In this document: positions 1 to 13,500 of the stretch, in pieces
Layout: each line of letters opens with the position of its first letter
Position numbering within the stretch: position 1 is the stretch's first letter
Assembly: GCA_002900995.3 (NCBI GenBank)
Contig: CM035305.1
Span: forward strand, 1,674,001 to 1,738,000
From: Ganoderma boninense
Taxonomy: Eukaryota > Basidiomycota > Agaricomycetes > Polyporales > Polyporaceae
Length of the DNA: 64,000 nucleotides
Direction of reading: 5' to 3'
Position numbers and translations under genes: made by a program
The notes under the pieces: generated by a model
Databases searched by the model: none
What the model saw: the letters and a program-made list of their open reading frames with translations, nothing else
What the model was told of the DNA's origin: nothing

Positions 1-3000
1 TCGTCCATGGATAAGCTCGCATTGGAGCCGCGACTAGGACACTGCGCTCGCTTCCGGCTGCAGACGTTCGACCACCCGCTGATCCCCGGCCGTCGTAAGA
101 CGTACATGCGGTTCGAGGGGTGCAATAGCGAAATGGGATGTACCATCCTGCTCCGCGGCGGCGACATTGACGTCCTTCGGCGGGTCAAGAAAGTCACCCG
201 ATTCCTCGCATTCATCGTCCGGAACTTGAAGCTCGAGACTCATCTTTGGAAGGACTCTGTTATCACTCTACCCCATCTAACCCTTGAGGCCACCCCTTCC
301 CTTTACAACTCCGATGCTACCACACCGATCGTTGGTCATGGCTTCCCTGCGGTCCAGCCATCAGCCTTGACCCACGGCAATGGTCTCTCAGAGGCTTCTG
401 AGGAACACCCCATTGAAGACTTGCCTGATGAAGATGCCGAGCAAGTTCGTCTCTCGCGCAGAATCCAAGAGTCGCTCGAGCCGTACCGGAAGACCTTCAT
501 ATCCGTATCGGCCACACTGCGGTTCCCACCGCCGTACCCCATTCGCCGGATGAAGGAGCTGGATGATGAACTCATGCGTGTGAAGAGGGAGTGGGAGGAC
601 GAAGTCATTCGCCGTGAGGAACGGGGCAGTTCGGGACACAAGCCGGAGGAGTCTTCTGCGACCATTGTCCCCGTCACAATATCCACGATGGACCCGGACG
701 ACATTGCTGCCCAAATCGAGTCTCTCCCCATACCAGACATCCCAAGGACTCCCACCGTAGATGAAGCCAGCGTCAGCCGACTGGACGATCGTCCCGGCTA
801 CTTCGATCTCATCCCTACCGCATCCCCGAGTCTGTTCGCTCAAACGATGAGCGCTTCCCCCCTCCCCCGTACTCCTCTGGACCGGCCGGCGGTGCAGCTC
901 AAGACCGTCCAGGACATTGCCTTGGAGAGCCGCTATCAGTATATTAAATGGCAACACTCCGAGCAGCGCCGCATTTGGGAGTGGTATTTGCGGAAGAACC
1001 GTGACGACTTTCAGGTGGAAAAGTACCAGTGCATCAGTCTTTGGGAGATCACTCACCCCATGGACGAACTCGGTCACCGGCCTTGCTTCCCGCCCAAGCT
1101 GGAGTACATCACATTCTATGGCGAGAACGACTGCACTCTTGGCCAGTTTATCGAAAATGCCGTTATGGACACTCTCAGGCAATTTCTCGATCCCCGGGCA
1201 ATCTGCGAGAACAAGAGTTGTAACCAGCCATTAGCGCGACATTGCAAATGGTTCGTGCACAACGAGACCCGCATCTGCGTTGCCGTCGAACAATGGGATG
1301 GTCAGATCATTAATCGGGCCAACTGGGCACCTTCTCCCGAAACTATCATCACCTGGAGTGCGTGCCGAGTGTGCGGCTCCGCAACACCATTCATCCCCGT
1401 GTCTCAGGAGATGCAACGGTATTCGTTCGCCAAGTTCCTGGAGCTACATTTCTATCCCGCGGACGTCCAGCTTGTCCAGGGCGCAGGGTGCCAGCACAAT
1501 ATTTATCAGCACCACGTCCGGTACTTCGCGATCAAAGGAATGACTGTTCGCTTCGTCGCGGACCCGATCACCCTGCATGAGGTCGTCTACCCTCCTATGC
1601 GCGTTCGGGTGCGTCCAGAGGCGCAACTCGAGATTAAGAACGCGGACTACCAACGACTCCACCAACGCAACTATAACTGGTACTCCGGCCTGATCGATGA
1701 CCTCCGTCTGATCGCGATGGACGCCGCGACTGGCGAGGAGGAGGCAGATGCCCTGCTCAACTCGCACATCAACGCGTTGATCAACAAGGCCGAGTGGGAG
1801 ATGGAGGACGTTGCGAAGCTCATTGACCAGATCTACAAGGACTCCTCCTCCACGGACACGCTGGTACTGAACCAGGTCCGCGCGAACCGCCAGGACAGGA
1901 TCGTCGCGTGGCAGCAGGACTTTGACCGCCTCCCTAAGCCACGCATTTCGCAGACGGAGAAGATGAGTGGTCGAAGGTCTGCTGCGTTCAACTCCGTCAG
2001 AGCCATGTTGCCGAGGAGAGGAGACTTCTATATTCTGGACTTCGATCGCGGCGCGCCCGCAAGCGTGTCGGAGGTCGAGGAGAACTTGCCTTCTAGGCCG
2101 ACTATGCGACGCGTCACAGGCGGCTCCTTCGCGTCGATATCTTCTGCGTCGGAAGCCTCAGAGTCCGAGTCAGTGAGTGGCTTTTCGGACAAACGAAGGG
2201 TGTCGGGACCGCCGCTTCCGCAGGTAGAAGAGAAGGTTCCGTCCTCCGAGACCACCGTGACGACGACCACACCAGAGGAGGCCGAGAGCGCATTGCTTCC
2301 GGCTGCTGAGATCTCGTCTGATGTCCCAGAACTCAACAAGTCTGATCCCGAGAGCGACTCTACGATTGGCCGGGGTCGTGGGGGTAGTGTGTTCTCAGAC
2401 GATGCGATGTCCCCACAACGGGTACGATGTCATTTTAACATTGGAAGCCTCGTGTCTGATGCTTTCATTTCTTCCCTTGTAGGCGGGTGTGATAGAGCCG
2501 AACGAGGACGGTCTCAAAGCAACCCAACCGCCACACCCATCTAGGCTACCTCGACGTGTAGCCGTATATCCTAGTGTCGCCGAGCTCGTCAAGAAGTACC
2601 AACACTATCTACCCCCTCAAGGTGTCGAGGAATTGACCAGGACCGCACTCGCTCCTGCTGTTCCAGTGTCAGAGAGCGAACAGGAGAGCAGTCCCGCTGT
2701 TCGTCGCATTCGTCACAAGAATCGTCAACCGCCCTTCCTCAGCAAGCGCTCATCGGTGTCCGATTTCGAGTCCAGCTATGCCGCCAACATAGCTCCGAAG
2801 TATCTAACGAAACGAGGTGCAGGACAAGCGAGTCTAGGAAGTCGGATCCCCGTGGTCAATTACCCCGATTCGCGAAGTGTGTCGCGGCGAACTTCCCCTG
2901 ACAAGAGGCCCTCGTTCTCCCGTGCCAACCCAGATGTTCCACTGCGACCTGGGAGGTCTTCCCCACCGCCATCTGGTAGAAGTTCCACCCCCGCCGGTGC

Positions 3001-5374
3001 AGGAAGCTCGAAGACCCGATCGAAACCTGCTATGCGTCTGGGACCCAAAGACAAGGCTCCACCACCGCGTCCTGCCAGCGTTATCAATTCGAAGTCGACT
3101 TTCAGGCGCCCACCCGCTGCGGGCTCAAAAGTTTCCAACATTGCGAAGCATTTCGAGCGTATCAATAAGGAGAACGAGCGTGCGAGTCGTCGATACGCGA
3201 TTATCCGCGGCAAACGTGCTCGTCCAGTTGCGTCTGCGCGCGCAAAGGTCGAGGTATTGGAAAGTATCAAGGACGCAATCAAGGACGAGTCAGAGAGCTC
3301 AGATTCCAGCGAAGCGGACGATGAAGGTGGTGGAGACGATGATGAACGCCCTGACCAGGACCAGAAAAGCCCACGTAAAAGCGTTCAGGAGGTGTCGGAA
3401 CTTCCTGACCCTACTCCCAAACTTGAAGTCGTCCCCGAACCTCCTCCGGAGCAACCTGTCGCCCCTCCCCCTGAGGACAATACCCTCCCAGATCAGCCGC
3501 CGGAGGATGCTCAACCCACCGTCCCCCAGGAGATTGAGGCCCCACCGTTCGCGATAGGTTCTCCTGTGCTGTCACCTATCAGTGCCGGTGGATTGGGTCC
3601 TGCAACCCCGCCCCCGAGTGATTTCGACACCTATCCTCACGGTCGTTCGTCACTTCTCAAGGCTATCTCGGGCCTCTGGCAGCAACCACAAACCCTTCAT
3701 CTTAATCGTTCCGACACAGATGTGGACGACCCCATGGCTGACCCTGAACATATATTCCGTGACTCCTCCATGGTTGTGCGGACTGATGAGCCAACGTCCA
3801 TCATCGCACTTGCGCTGAAGTGAGATCGGTGTTTCGTCGTGTCTAGTCCATTGCTAAGTCTCATGTTCAGCTCACCTCAATATCGCGAAATGCTGTCAAA
3901 GTCCAGAGCAGAAAAGAGATTAGCACGCGAGTCTGGCGGAGAAGCGTTCATGCCTGACGACTGGTCGATTGCAGAGTCAACCTCCACCTGGGGTGTGGTG
4001 AATGTGGATAGCACTGATGGTGCGGATCCAACAGAGGAGCTCCGCGTTCCTTCATCCAAGCTTCCGTGGGCAATTTGTAAGTCCTTTGTTCCGTGATCAG
4101 TGGGACGTCCGGCTCATTCCACACACGTCAGCCTTCGAGAGCGGCGGCCTAACCATCAGCTGTACTGTCTTGTATCCCGAGCAGTTCGATGCATTGCGTC
4201 GGACGTATGATTGCGAGCGGAGTATGATCGAATCGCTGGCTAGATGCGTCAAGTTCGATGCTAGTGGTGGCAAGTCCGGTTCAGCATTTTTGAAGACACT
4301 CGGTGAGCTCAGGCTCACACGTGGTGGCTTCCAGCGCTGAGTCCTGAATAGATGATCGATTTATCGCGAAGGAACTATCGCGAGCAGAACTTCAAGCTAT
4401 GGAGTCGTTTGCGCCTGCGTACTTCGACTTCATGTCGTCTGCGGTGGTGGGAAATGTAAGCGGTACTCCATATCAAGGACCTAGAATCTGTTTTCATCGA
4501 TCTCTGAATAGCGGCCTACACTCCTCGCGAAGATCTTTGGATGCTACAAGATCACGTTCAGGAAGACCCAGAAACACCAATCTAGCAGCAGCAAGTCAAA
4601 GTCAGCTCAGATGAACTTACTGGTCATGGAGAACCTATTCTACGACAGGCGTTTTTCCAAGGTCGGTTCCTCTCACAGTACTATTTTACTGAATGTCCAA
4701 TGAGATTGGTATTCCAGATTTATGACTTGAAAGGTTCAACTCGTAATAGACACGTGCACGCCACCGGCAGAGAGAACGAGGTCCTACTTGACGAGAACCT
4801 AGTGCAAAGTAAGCTGAGTAGTCATTTCAGAAGGAACTCGGAAGTTGAACCATCTTTTTAAGCGGCTCATCTGACGCCCTTTTATCTCCGCGAGCACTCA
4901 AAACGGATTTTGCGTGGCGCCCTATTCAACGACAGCAAGTTCTTAGCTGATATTAACGTCATGGACTATTCCTTGGTCGTCGGAGTCGATAGCGCGAAGA
5001 ATGAGTTAGTTGTTGGTATAGTCGGTATGTCGTAACCCTTTCGATCTTTTGTCGGGATGGTAGCTCATCCTGCTGCAGACTACATTAGGACATACACTTG
5101 GGATAAGAAGCTCGAGAGTTGGGTCAAGGACTCGACCTTCCTCGGTGGTGCCAACAGGGGAGAGCCGACGATCATCGGACCTAAGCAATACAGGCATCGC
5201 TTCCTCAGTGCAATGGAGCGTTACTTCCCATTAGTGAGTGATGTTGCACCTATTGAGGGGATTTTACCGCTGAAGACCAGTAACATAGGTGCCAGATCGG
5301 TGGATGAAACAACAAGACGCTCCCGAGGAAGAAGGCAACAGTCTTCTCGAGCTATGGCCGGATTGGTGATCTAG
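1..5374 (+). CDS. FAB1: 1-phosphatidylinositol-3-phosphate 5-kinase (FAB1/PIKfyve), 5'-truncated
   Basis: Makes PtdIns(3,5)P2 from PtdIns3P on endosome and vacuole membranes. The gene enters the window already in frame, so the start and any FYVE domain lie upstream. What is visible is the end of the CCT/TCP-1-like chaperonin domain ([15 protein letters not shown]), then the Fab1 cysteine-rich region ([15 protein letters not shown]), a long Ser/Pro-rich disordered stretch (about 2.0-3.7 kb), and the C-terminal PIP-kinase domain with [13 protein letters not shown] and [11 protein letters not shown]. Introns placed by phase: 2422-2482, 3820-3870, 4077-4131, 4303-4351, 4456-4511, 4662-4717, 4809-4862, 5025-5078. 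Each keeps the frame and joins conserved kinase motifs. Identification is firm; the exact splice sites are my inference. Confidence 0.93.
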
Positions 5375-5540
5375 GACACATTCACCGTCGTACTGTAATC
5401 CACTTAGTATATCTCACCTTCTCTCTTACACGCTTATGGCGCCATTGTAGCCTTTTGAACCCGTACGCATCATGCACTCGAGATACCCCGCAACAGCTTC
5501 ATACACCCTTCTGTACAATAGTGACCACTCCGACACCGAT

Positions 5541-7388
5541 CTACAGCTTCCTCATTGTCGACTGCTCCTTCTGCGTCAAAGACCGCGCTTGCTGCTTGAC
5601 CTCTTTTGAGAACCTCTCCTTTGTTGCCTTCTTGTCCAATCGGCGAGCCTGGCGCTCCATCTTCACAGCTTGCTTGCGTGCCTTCTTTTCGTCTGCTGTC
5701 TCATTCTTGGGACGAGCGATTGTTACTCGGACCGCTGAAGGAGATCAGGAACGTTTTTGAGCCATGCAACCAGTGAGGCTTACATCCAGAATCCTCCTCC
5801 TCGTCACTGGGAGGAGATTCTCGAAGACGCGGTCCCTTCGAAGGCTGGTCTCCCCCCACAGATGGAAGTCCAGTTTTGGGGTCCAAGCGAATCTTGGGTA
5901 CGGCCTTGTCACCTCGTGCTCGGATGAGCCGTGGATGGTTTTCCAGGTTGCTGTACGTTGCTGAATCCCATTGAGAACAATTAGCATCACATGGAACGTC
6001 ACGACTCACTGAGTATAGTTTCACAATCCCATCTGTCCTTCTTTTCGTCCACGTCTAGCGGCATGAGAACATCTTCCGCCTCCGAGTCGCTCTCCTCCGC
6101 GACCCGGATCTTAGCCTCCCCGAGAGCTCTCCGCATCGTGGCAAGCTTCTCCGTGGCCGTCCCGGGAAGGGTGGGACGCATCTTTCCCGCGATGACCTCG
6201 TATTTCTCAAGAAACTCGTCCATCATAGATTCAAAGTCTTCTCGAGATGCGATGAGGTCGGGAGCTTCGTCGAGATCGTCAAACGAAGTTTCTCCTTCCT
6301 CCTCTTCCGACGAGTCGTACTCGAGTTGAATCTGCACTCATTGCCAATTAATACCTGAACTCAAACAGGACAGCAATGCACGCCGACCTGATCGAAACGC
6401 TCGTCGAGGACGGAGAGATGCTCATTCCGCCACATCGAGGAGCTGCTCATGCTGTAACCTGAGGCATCTGACAAGCCCTTCCGCCGCCGCCTCTTCCCTC
6501 CGATAACGGACATCTGTGGAAGGGTCCCGACAGTGTCATTGCCCTCGGAGTGGCCGTCGAAATCGGATGCATCTTCGTCTGGAGGCGCGAACTTCTGTTC
6601 CTGTTTGAAGCGTGCAAACCTTTCTTCCCAAGACTCGTGAAATTCCTCGTCATCCTCTGCTACCCCATCCTTTGCCTCTGCATCCTCCATATCATCCTGC
6701 AAACCCTGTTCACGGAACTCGAAGTAGACATCTTCGTCCACCTCACGCTCTCCGTCGGCAACCAGCTCACCGAAAAAATCATCCTCCAGCTCCCCATCCA
6801 CAAACGCGTCGTCTTCTAAAGCTTCCAATGCTTGGCGAAGGTGCGGGTCCATATCTGGTTGGAAGCCCGCGATGGACGTAGGAATGTTCTGTTGCGCCTC
6901 ATAATTTCTCGGCAACTCGGACTTGGAGGCTAGTGTTCCTTCAGGGAGGTTAAGGAGAGAAATGGGGTCCCTCGCCTTGCCCTTGCCCTTCAACTTCGAC
7001 GGCGCCTCCAACCATATGCTATCGACGCCATCTTCTTGCAATCCTACAGCCTTCAAGTGCTGCATGTAGTCATAGTCTGTGTCGTCGAAGTAGATACCGT
7101 AAGCAGCAGCTTCGCCTATGTTTCGACGCGCATTATCGTGAGCGAGATCAGAAGGCGAGAGGAGATGTTCTAGGTCTGCTCTCGACTTCCCCTGAGAGCG
7201 AAATTTTCAACTCAGGATCACGCTTGAGGGCCAGGGAGTTGTCTTACCTTGGCCAAATTTCCCCTTTGTACTGGCTTGAGGACATGTTTACTCGCCTCTG
7301 GATCGTGAATGAGGGGGTCACGCTGGGAGCGATGTACGACCTGGAAGTGTTGGGCGCCGGGCTGGCGGAAGAGGGATTTTGGGGGCAT
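5541..7388 (-). CDS. LTV1: LTV1-like 40S ribosome biogenesis factor
   Basis: Ltv1 is a late 40S assembly and nuclear-export factor. The model has five exons (7388-7248, 7191-6388, 6331-6010, 5960-5784, 5734-5541) and gives 545 residues. The N-terminus starts MPPKSLFRQPGAQHF, typical of the family. A second conserved block reads through FDDTDYDYMQHLKAVG. The centre is strongly acidic and Ser-rich, and TYSNLENHP is the conserved C-terminal motif, followed by a basic coiled tail rich in Lys, Arg and Gln. The start ATG at 7388 is the only one that opens the conserved N-terminal block. It is transcribed away from the TAF2 gene across a short shared upstream region. Confidence 0.93.
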
Positions 7389-7507
7389 GGGGAGGGGATG
7401 GTGGATGGTGGGGAGAAGAGGACTCGGTCAGAGTCTTTGCAGCGCGGATCAGAGGATCGATCTCCGTGCAAACCCTAATATGTCCCAATCGGGAACCCTA
7501 GCCCACG
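7389..7507. promoter_or_regulatory. putative divergent promoter between LTV1 and TAF2
   Basis: About 120 bp separates the LTV1 start codon (minus strand) from the most upstream usable TAF2 ATG (plus strand). A shared bidirectional promoter is inferred from gene orientation only. I see no clear TATA box. Confidence 0.4.
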
Positions 7508-10500
7508 ATGAGTTCAGTCCTTTGCCTTACGTAAGCCCGCTTCTCTGGAGTTGGACGAGTCGATGACCTCTCTCCGTCGTCGTCGTCGTCTCCGACCGTG
7601 GCCTACCCTCCCCGTTTCCGATCCACTCTACCCGCCTTTCTCTCTCCCTTACTCTGCTTCTTCCTCATAAGCTCTTCTGGGACATATCTGGACTGGTAAC
7701 TGTGCTGTGGCGACTAAGTTGCTCGTCAGGAGCCCGAAACCATGCAGAGGGAGCATATCCGTAGAGGTTTCTCTATATACGTGTCTTTCTCCCGTTCGAG
7801 TGTATATAACAACAATTCTGACTCTTATTAACGTATATACTAGCCACCAAAAGGTCGTTCTTGAGGTTGACTTCACCGGGAAGCTCTGGGTGCGTCGCCA
7901 TCCGCATCCATCCCCCCGCCTCCTCTTACCATTGTCTTCAACAGGGCTACACAGAGATTACGGTAGTTCCTACAAACAAGAACCTCAAGACGATTCATCT
8001 GCATGCTCGCCAGTGTGGTTCGTCCTGTCTCCCCGACCTCTTATCGTACAGAACACAACTTATAGCTTACACACCCACAGACATTCACAGCGTCACTGTC
8101 GCCTCTCACCCTGCGGACTTCGTCCACTCGGATCCGATCGCAAACCTCACCGTGTCCGACGTGACAGATGTTCACCATCATCCTGAATTGAAGCGCAAGG
8201 TGTATTCCGCTCTCCAGGAGGGTGACGAAGGAGAGCTCTCAATAGCGATTCCAAAGGAGGTTTCGCTGAGGCAGTCTGGGCATCGGGCAGCGAGTGGCAT
8301 GGTCAGCGAAGGTGAGTGAAGTGGTGTTTTACTTGGATGCGTGGATATCAACCTGCATGCGTAGCCGCCACCCCAGAGCCCCAAACGCCCGGTCATACGT
8401 CCCAGCAATCGCTCCCAGTCCCCGAATTCACCCCAATTCTGGTCAACATAGGGTATAGCATAAAGAATCCAGCGGACGGCGTTCAGTTCGTGCTGCCGTC
8501 AGAGTCGTATCAGACGGTGAGTATGTTGTAGCAGTACCAAACCACCTACTGAAAACCCCTTAGCGGGTTCCACACGTCTTCACGACACCGTCCTCGCCTG
8601 ACGCGGCACGATGTTGGGTGCCTTGTGTCGATAACCTTTGGGAAAAGTGTACCTGGGATTTCGAGTTCGTTGTTCCTCGGTCATTGGAGCAGCAAGATAC
8701 GTTGTCAGACGACGAGGATGAAGATTCCGACAGTGAATACCCAACTGTTGTGGTTTGCAGTGGAGAGTTGGTAGAACAAGTACGTCATATGGTTGTCGCT
8801 TTACACAGTTCTCTACATTCGTCCTTGCCCACCCCAGGTCTCGCATCCCTACAACTCGAGCAAGACTATTTTTGTCTTCTCGCAACCCACGCTGACATCT
8901 GTTCAACACATCGCTTGGGCAGCGGGTCCATTCCACGCTCATGCCATTCCTGCGGACCTTAGCGCGGCGGAGGATGTCTCTGGAACCACTCAGCCGCTGA
9001 TGCACGCGTTTTGCTTGCCGGGCCACGAGTCTTTCCTCACCACGACAGTGTCCTTCATGCGGTCAGCGATGAGCTTCTATGTCAACGAGTACGGATCCTA
9101 TCCGTTCGGCTCCCACAAACTCGTTTTCGTCGAAGAGCTACCTGCTCAGCGTTTTGACGCCGCCACCCTTTCCCTTGTCACGGTCGACTTACTTTACGGC
9201 GAAGACGCGATTGATCAGGTATACGAGACGCGACATAGTCTCAGCCATGGTCTGGCCTCCCAATGGATTGGTATCAACATCCAGCAAAAGATGTGGTCTG
9301 ATACGTGGCTCGTCAATGGTCTGGGGCTTTACATTACCGGTCTCTTCATGCGCAAGCTCTTCGGCACAAACGAGTACAGATATCGACTGAAGAAGGACAT
9401 GGAGCGCGTTATCGAGCTCGACAATGGGTCTATGGGACCGATCTGCCAACCACAGTCCCTCGACCCTCCCGACGGCACGAACATCGCCTTCATCAACCTG
9501 AAGTCGCCACTTGTTCTCCATATTCTAGACCGTCGACTCGGGAAGTCCGGTACCTCTCTTGGTCTCTCTCGCGTTCTCCCAAAACTCTTTCTGTCCGCAA
9601 TCAGTGGAGAGATGGCAAACAACCTCATTTCGACGCATTCGTTCCTTCGAATGTGTAGGAAGGTCAGCGGGATCGATCCGCGTTCGTTCGCCGAGCAGTG
9701 GATATACGGGAGTGGCTGCCCCACCTTTGGATTTTCGGCATCATTCAACCGTAAGAAGATGGCGGTGGAAATCACGATGCGACAGGACGCCCCCGCGTTC
9801 AAGCACTTCGAGAACAATGAGATAGGCAAGATGATGATGAAGCCTGTCCCGTTTTTCGAGGTTAGTCCAGTGTGGATGCCTATTGTGCGTATCTGACATG
9901 TTGTCGACAGGGTCAGATGACTATCCGCATTCATGAGGCGGATGGGACTCCATACGAACACGTCCTTGATATCCGAAGTGCCTTCAAGCGATACGAGGTC
10001 CCGTTCAACACCAAGTATAAACGTGTTCGACGGAATACCAAACGTTATCTCGCCCGACAAGCAGCGGCTCAAGCTGCAGCTGAAGGCGATGCAGACGCGG
10101 CTGCGGCGATGGACATGATCGACATGGGGTTTGGTCTGGAGATCTGGGAGAAGGAGCAGGAACGCGAGAACTGGAAGGTTGCGGACTGGACCGAGGAGGA
10201 CGAGCAGAATATGGCGGGCCAAACCTACGAGTGGATTCGCATCGACGCCGACTTTGAGTGGATTGCAGCCATCGCTTTCGACCAGAAAGACTACATGTGG
10301 GTCTCTCAGCTTCAGCGCGACCGGGATGTTGTGGCTCAGTACGAGGTGCGTGTGACCAAACCAGTCCATCTTAGGTAAAGAATTGTTCACATTGTCGTAG
10401 GCAATCATGGTCTTGTCGAAGACGCCGAACTCAATCATCTCCAGCACATTTACCAAGACGGTCCTGGTATCGAACTACTACTTCCGTATTCGGTGCGAAG

Positions 10501-13500
10501 CTGCGGCTGCACTCGTCACGGTGAGCTTGAGTCACGCCCACCAGCCAAGCCATTGGTCTCACTAACCGTTGGTGCTTAGTGTGCCAACCTGAGATTAGAA
10601 TGGCTGGGGCTGTTCCACCTTTTCAAGCTCTTCCTCCGGTATTGCTATGAGCCTGAGGATCCAAAGGCTGATCTGTTCAGTCATACATATGTGCCTCGGC
10701 CAAATGACTTCACCGACATTGCGGAGTACTTCGTCCGGAAGGTTTGTGCACCATGTCAATGACGCAGCATGTCAAGCGTCTAACATCCATTCAGAACATC
10801 TTGAGTGCGATATCGAGAGTTCGCTTCGAGAATGGAAAGACCCCGCCAGTGATCCGTCAGTTCTTAGTCGATCAGCTGCGGTACAACGATAATACCACAA
10901 ATCCCGTATGTGGATTTTTTTAGCCTCGCCTTTCATATGACTGGGATGCTCACGAAATTGCTGCAGTATGCCGACGCATTCTACATCTGCAACGTCATTT
11001 CCGCATTGGGTTGTGCAACGGTCTCCTCGCACGCTCCTGAACGCGGGGAGTTCATCTCGAACGATTCTTCACCCACACAGGATCCCCAAGACCTCGAGCT
11101 ATTGAAACTCGCCCTATCAGAGGTTGACAGATACCGCAGCATGGATCGCCTCATCCCAACGTATCACAATGTCGTGACTGTAGCTGTAATTGAGGTATGG
11201 TTTTACCCGATAATCTGGAGTGAGGGTGTCTCACTATGTTGCAGTTCCACATGCTACTTAGCCTCGCAAACCTTGTCCCTCATGACCCACGGCCTTTCTT
11301 CCCGTTAACTCGGTAAGTGCGGTCTTTGAACATATTCCACCTCTTTGACTCAACTCGCGATTATATAGTGAAGGTAACTACGTCCAAGTTCGCGTCGCCG
11401 CCTTCGACTATCTCTTCCTCGGGAAATGGTATACACCCAAGATCATGCGCTATGTTCTTGCAGTCATGGCGTCGGACTCCTCTCGCATTGTCCGCCGTCA
11501 CGTTGCACGTGGAGCGTGTCAGAGTCTCGCTTTGCTTGTTACGATGGGGGAGATGAAGACACCGAAGGAATCGGATGCGCTCATGATTGAAGAGGACGGT
11601 AACAGCACAGAGAAGGTGAAGGAGAACAAGAAGTCCGAGACAGAGCTCTTGATCAAGGCTCTGCGGAAGGACCGGGAGGTAGGGAAGAATGAAGCAATCC
11701 GCGAGTTCTTGATGCCTATCGCACTGTACGTCCAGGGAATGTTCCTCCATTAGCATGGACTGACTCCTGATTTGGATTGACAGCGCACCGGACACTGATT
11801 GCGAAGTACGGTGGTGTCTATTAAAGCTCGCAGATCTGCTCATTCGTGGCCAAGAGGAGACAGCCCCGAAGGTCACCATTCATCTCCCCCCAACGCCGGT
11901 CCAGGAGGTCCCACCACCACTCCCACCTGTCAAGCTCGCAGCAAAGTCTCAGCGGTCCCTCAAGTCGGGCGCACCCACACCCAAGAGTCCGCTCCCTCCT
12001 TCACCCTACCCCCGAAGCTCAAGATCATACCAAGTAACACTCAAGTCGACACATCCGCTGCGCCCACTCCGAGTACTGCCGGGCCCCTCACTGCATCGCG
12101 TAGGCATGGAGGAGAATTTTCCGTGCCTAAGGTCCCCTCGAAGGTCGCAGTCGCTTTGCCGAAGGAGAAGAAGGTCGCGAAACCTATTCCGAAGGCGCAG
12201 TCCGGCGGCCTCTCGTTGAACGACTTACGGGCCTGTAGGGCTGCTCTCAAGAAGCTCCAGACTCACAAGAAGGCCTCTTTGTTCCAGCAGCCAGTCGACC
12301 CCGTCCGAGATCGTGCTCCGAAGTACGTTATTGTTTCCTAGCCACGGGTCATAGATACTAACCCTGCTTTAGCTACTTCGACATTATCAAGTCTCCGATG
12401 GACTTGAGTACGATAAATGCGAAGTTGGAACAGGGACAGTACAAGGATCGCTTTGGGTTTGAGGCTGATTTTCGGTTGATGATCAACAACGCGAAGACCT
12501 ACAATATGGCTGGGAGCTTCGTACATGGCGAGACCCTAGCGCTAGAGTCCTTCTTCGAGACCAGTGCGTATTCCACTTGATCTAGTGGCGGCCACCACTC
12601 ATATTTATTTTCCAGCGTGGGTGCGTATCAACAAAACGCTCGAGGCAGCAAGCAAGAAAGAACAGGCGCAACCACCGGCGCGCTCATCTGCACCTGCACC
12701 ACCTATTCAGATTCCTGCCTCGTCCAAGGCCCCCAAGGCCATGGCCGCTGCTTCCTCTCCTGTTGCTACGCCCTCTGTTCCCGTGATCAAGTTGAAGATT
12801 GGCAGTGGCAATTCAGCTCCCAACGGTGTTCCTCATGCCTCGACGCCCAAATCCGCCCTGAAGCCAAAGGGTAAGAAGCCAAAGGAACCGAAGTTGTCGG
12901 AGGTGCCGCCTCCTGGCCCTGTCCCTGCTTTTTCCCCCACACCTGCTCCAGTCGCCCTGCCGCCTGCCTTCGATGACATGGACGACGCTTCCCGGGAACT
13001 GCTTGAGGAGGTCATCGCTATTGAGCGAGAGCAGCAGAAAGGGAAAGGTCACGAGCGTCGACAACCGCCTCCCGCCCAGAGGGAGAAAGAACGCGCGCCA
13101 CCTCCACCTGCGGACAAGGGCAAAGACAAGGAGCGCTCTATTCCGAAACTTGTCATTGGAAAGCGGAAGAAGGAAGACGTAGACATAACTGAGGACGAGA
13201 TTCTCGCACTCGCCACCCCAGCGAAGAAAGAGCGTCCGACCACTCACTCTGCCGGTCCATCGTCGGCTGCCACACCTCCTGCCTCCACTCCTAAGCGCGT
13301 CGAATCCCCGGCCCCTGCAAGGAATGGCATTGCGTCGCACAAGAACAAGGAGAAGGCGCCGAAGCCCTCGCCGCCTGCTACAGAGCATACAGCAACACCT
13401 CCTCGTATACTCTTCAAGGGCAAGGAGAAGGAGGTCTCGCGTCCAGCCACACCCGCGAATGGCAAGCCAAAGAGAGCGCCCACCCAGACGACTCCTTTGA

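Noticed and set aside
9329..10456. 375-codon minus-strand open frame
   Set aside because: It is antisense to the well-supported TAF2 exons and has no motif of its own.
12034..12131. Candidate TAF2 intron that would join the two frames
   Set aside because: Phase works, but the acceptor has no pyrimidine tract and it would discard a plausible coding stretch; a missing C in the nearby run is simpler.
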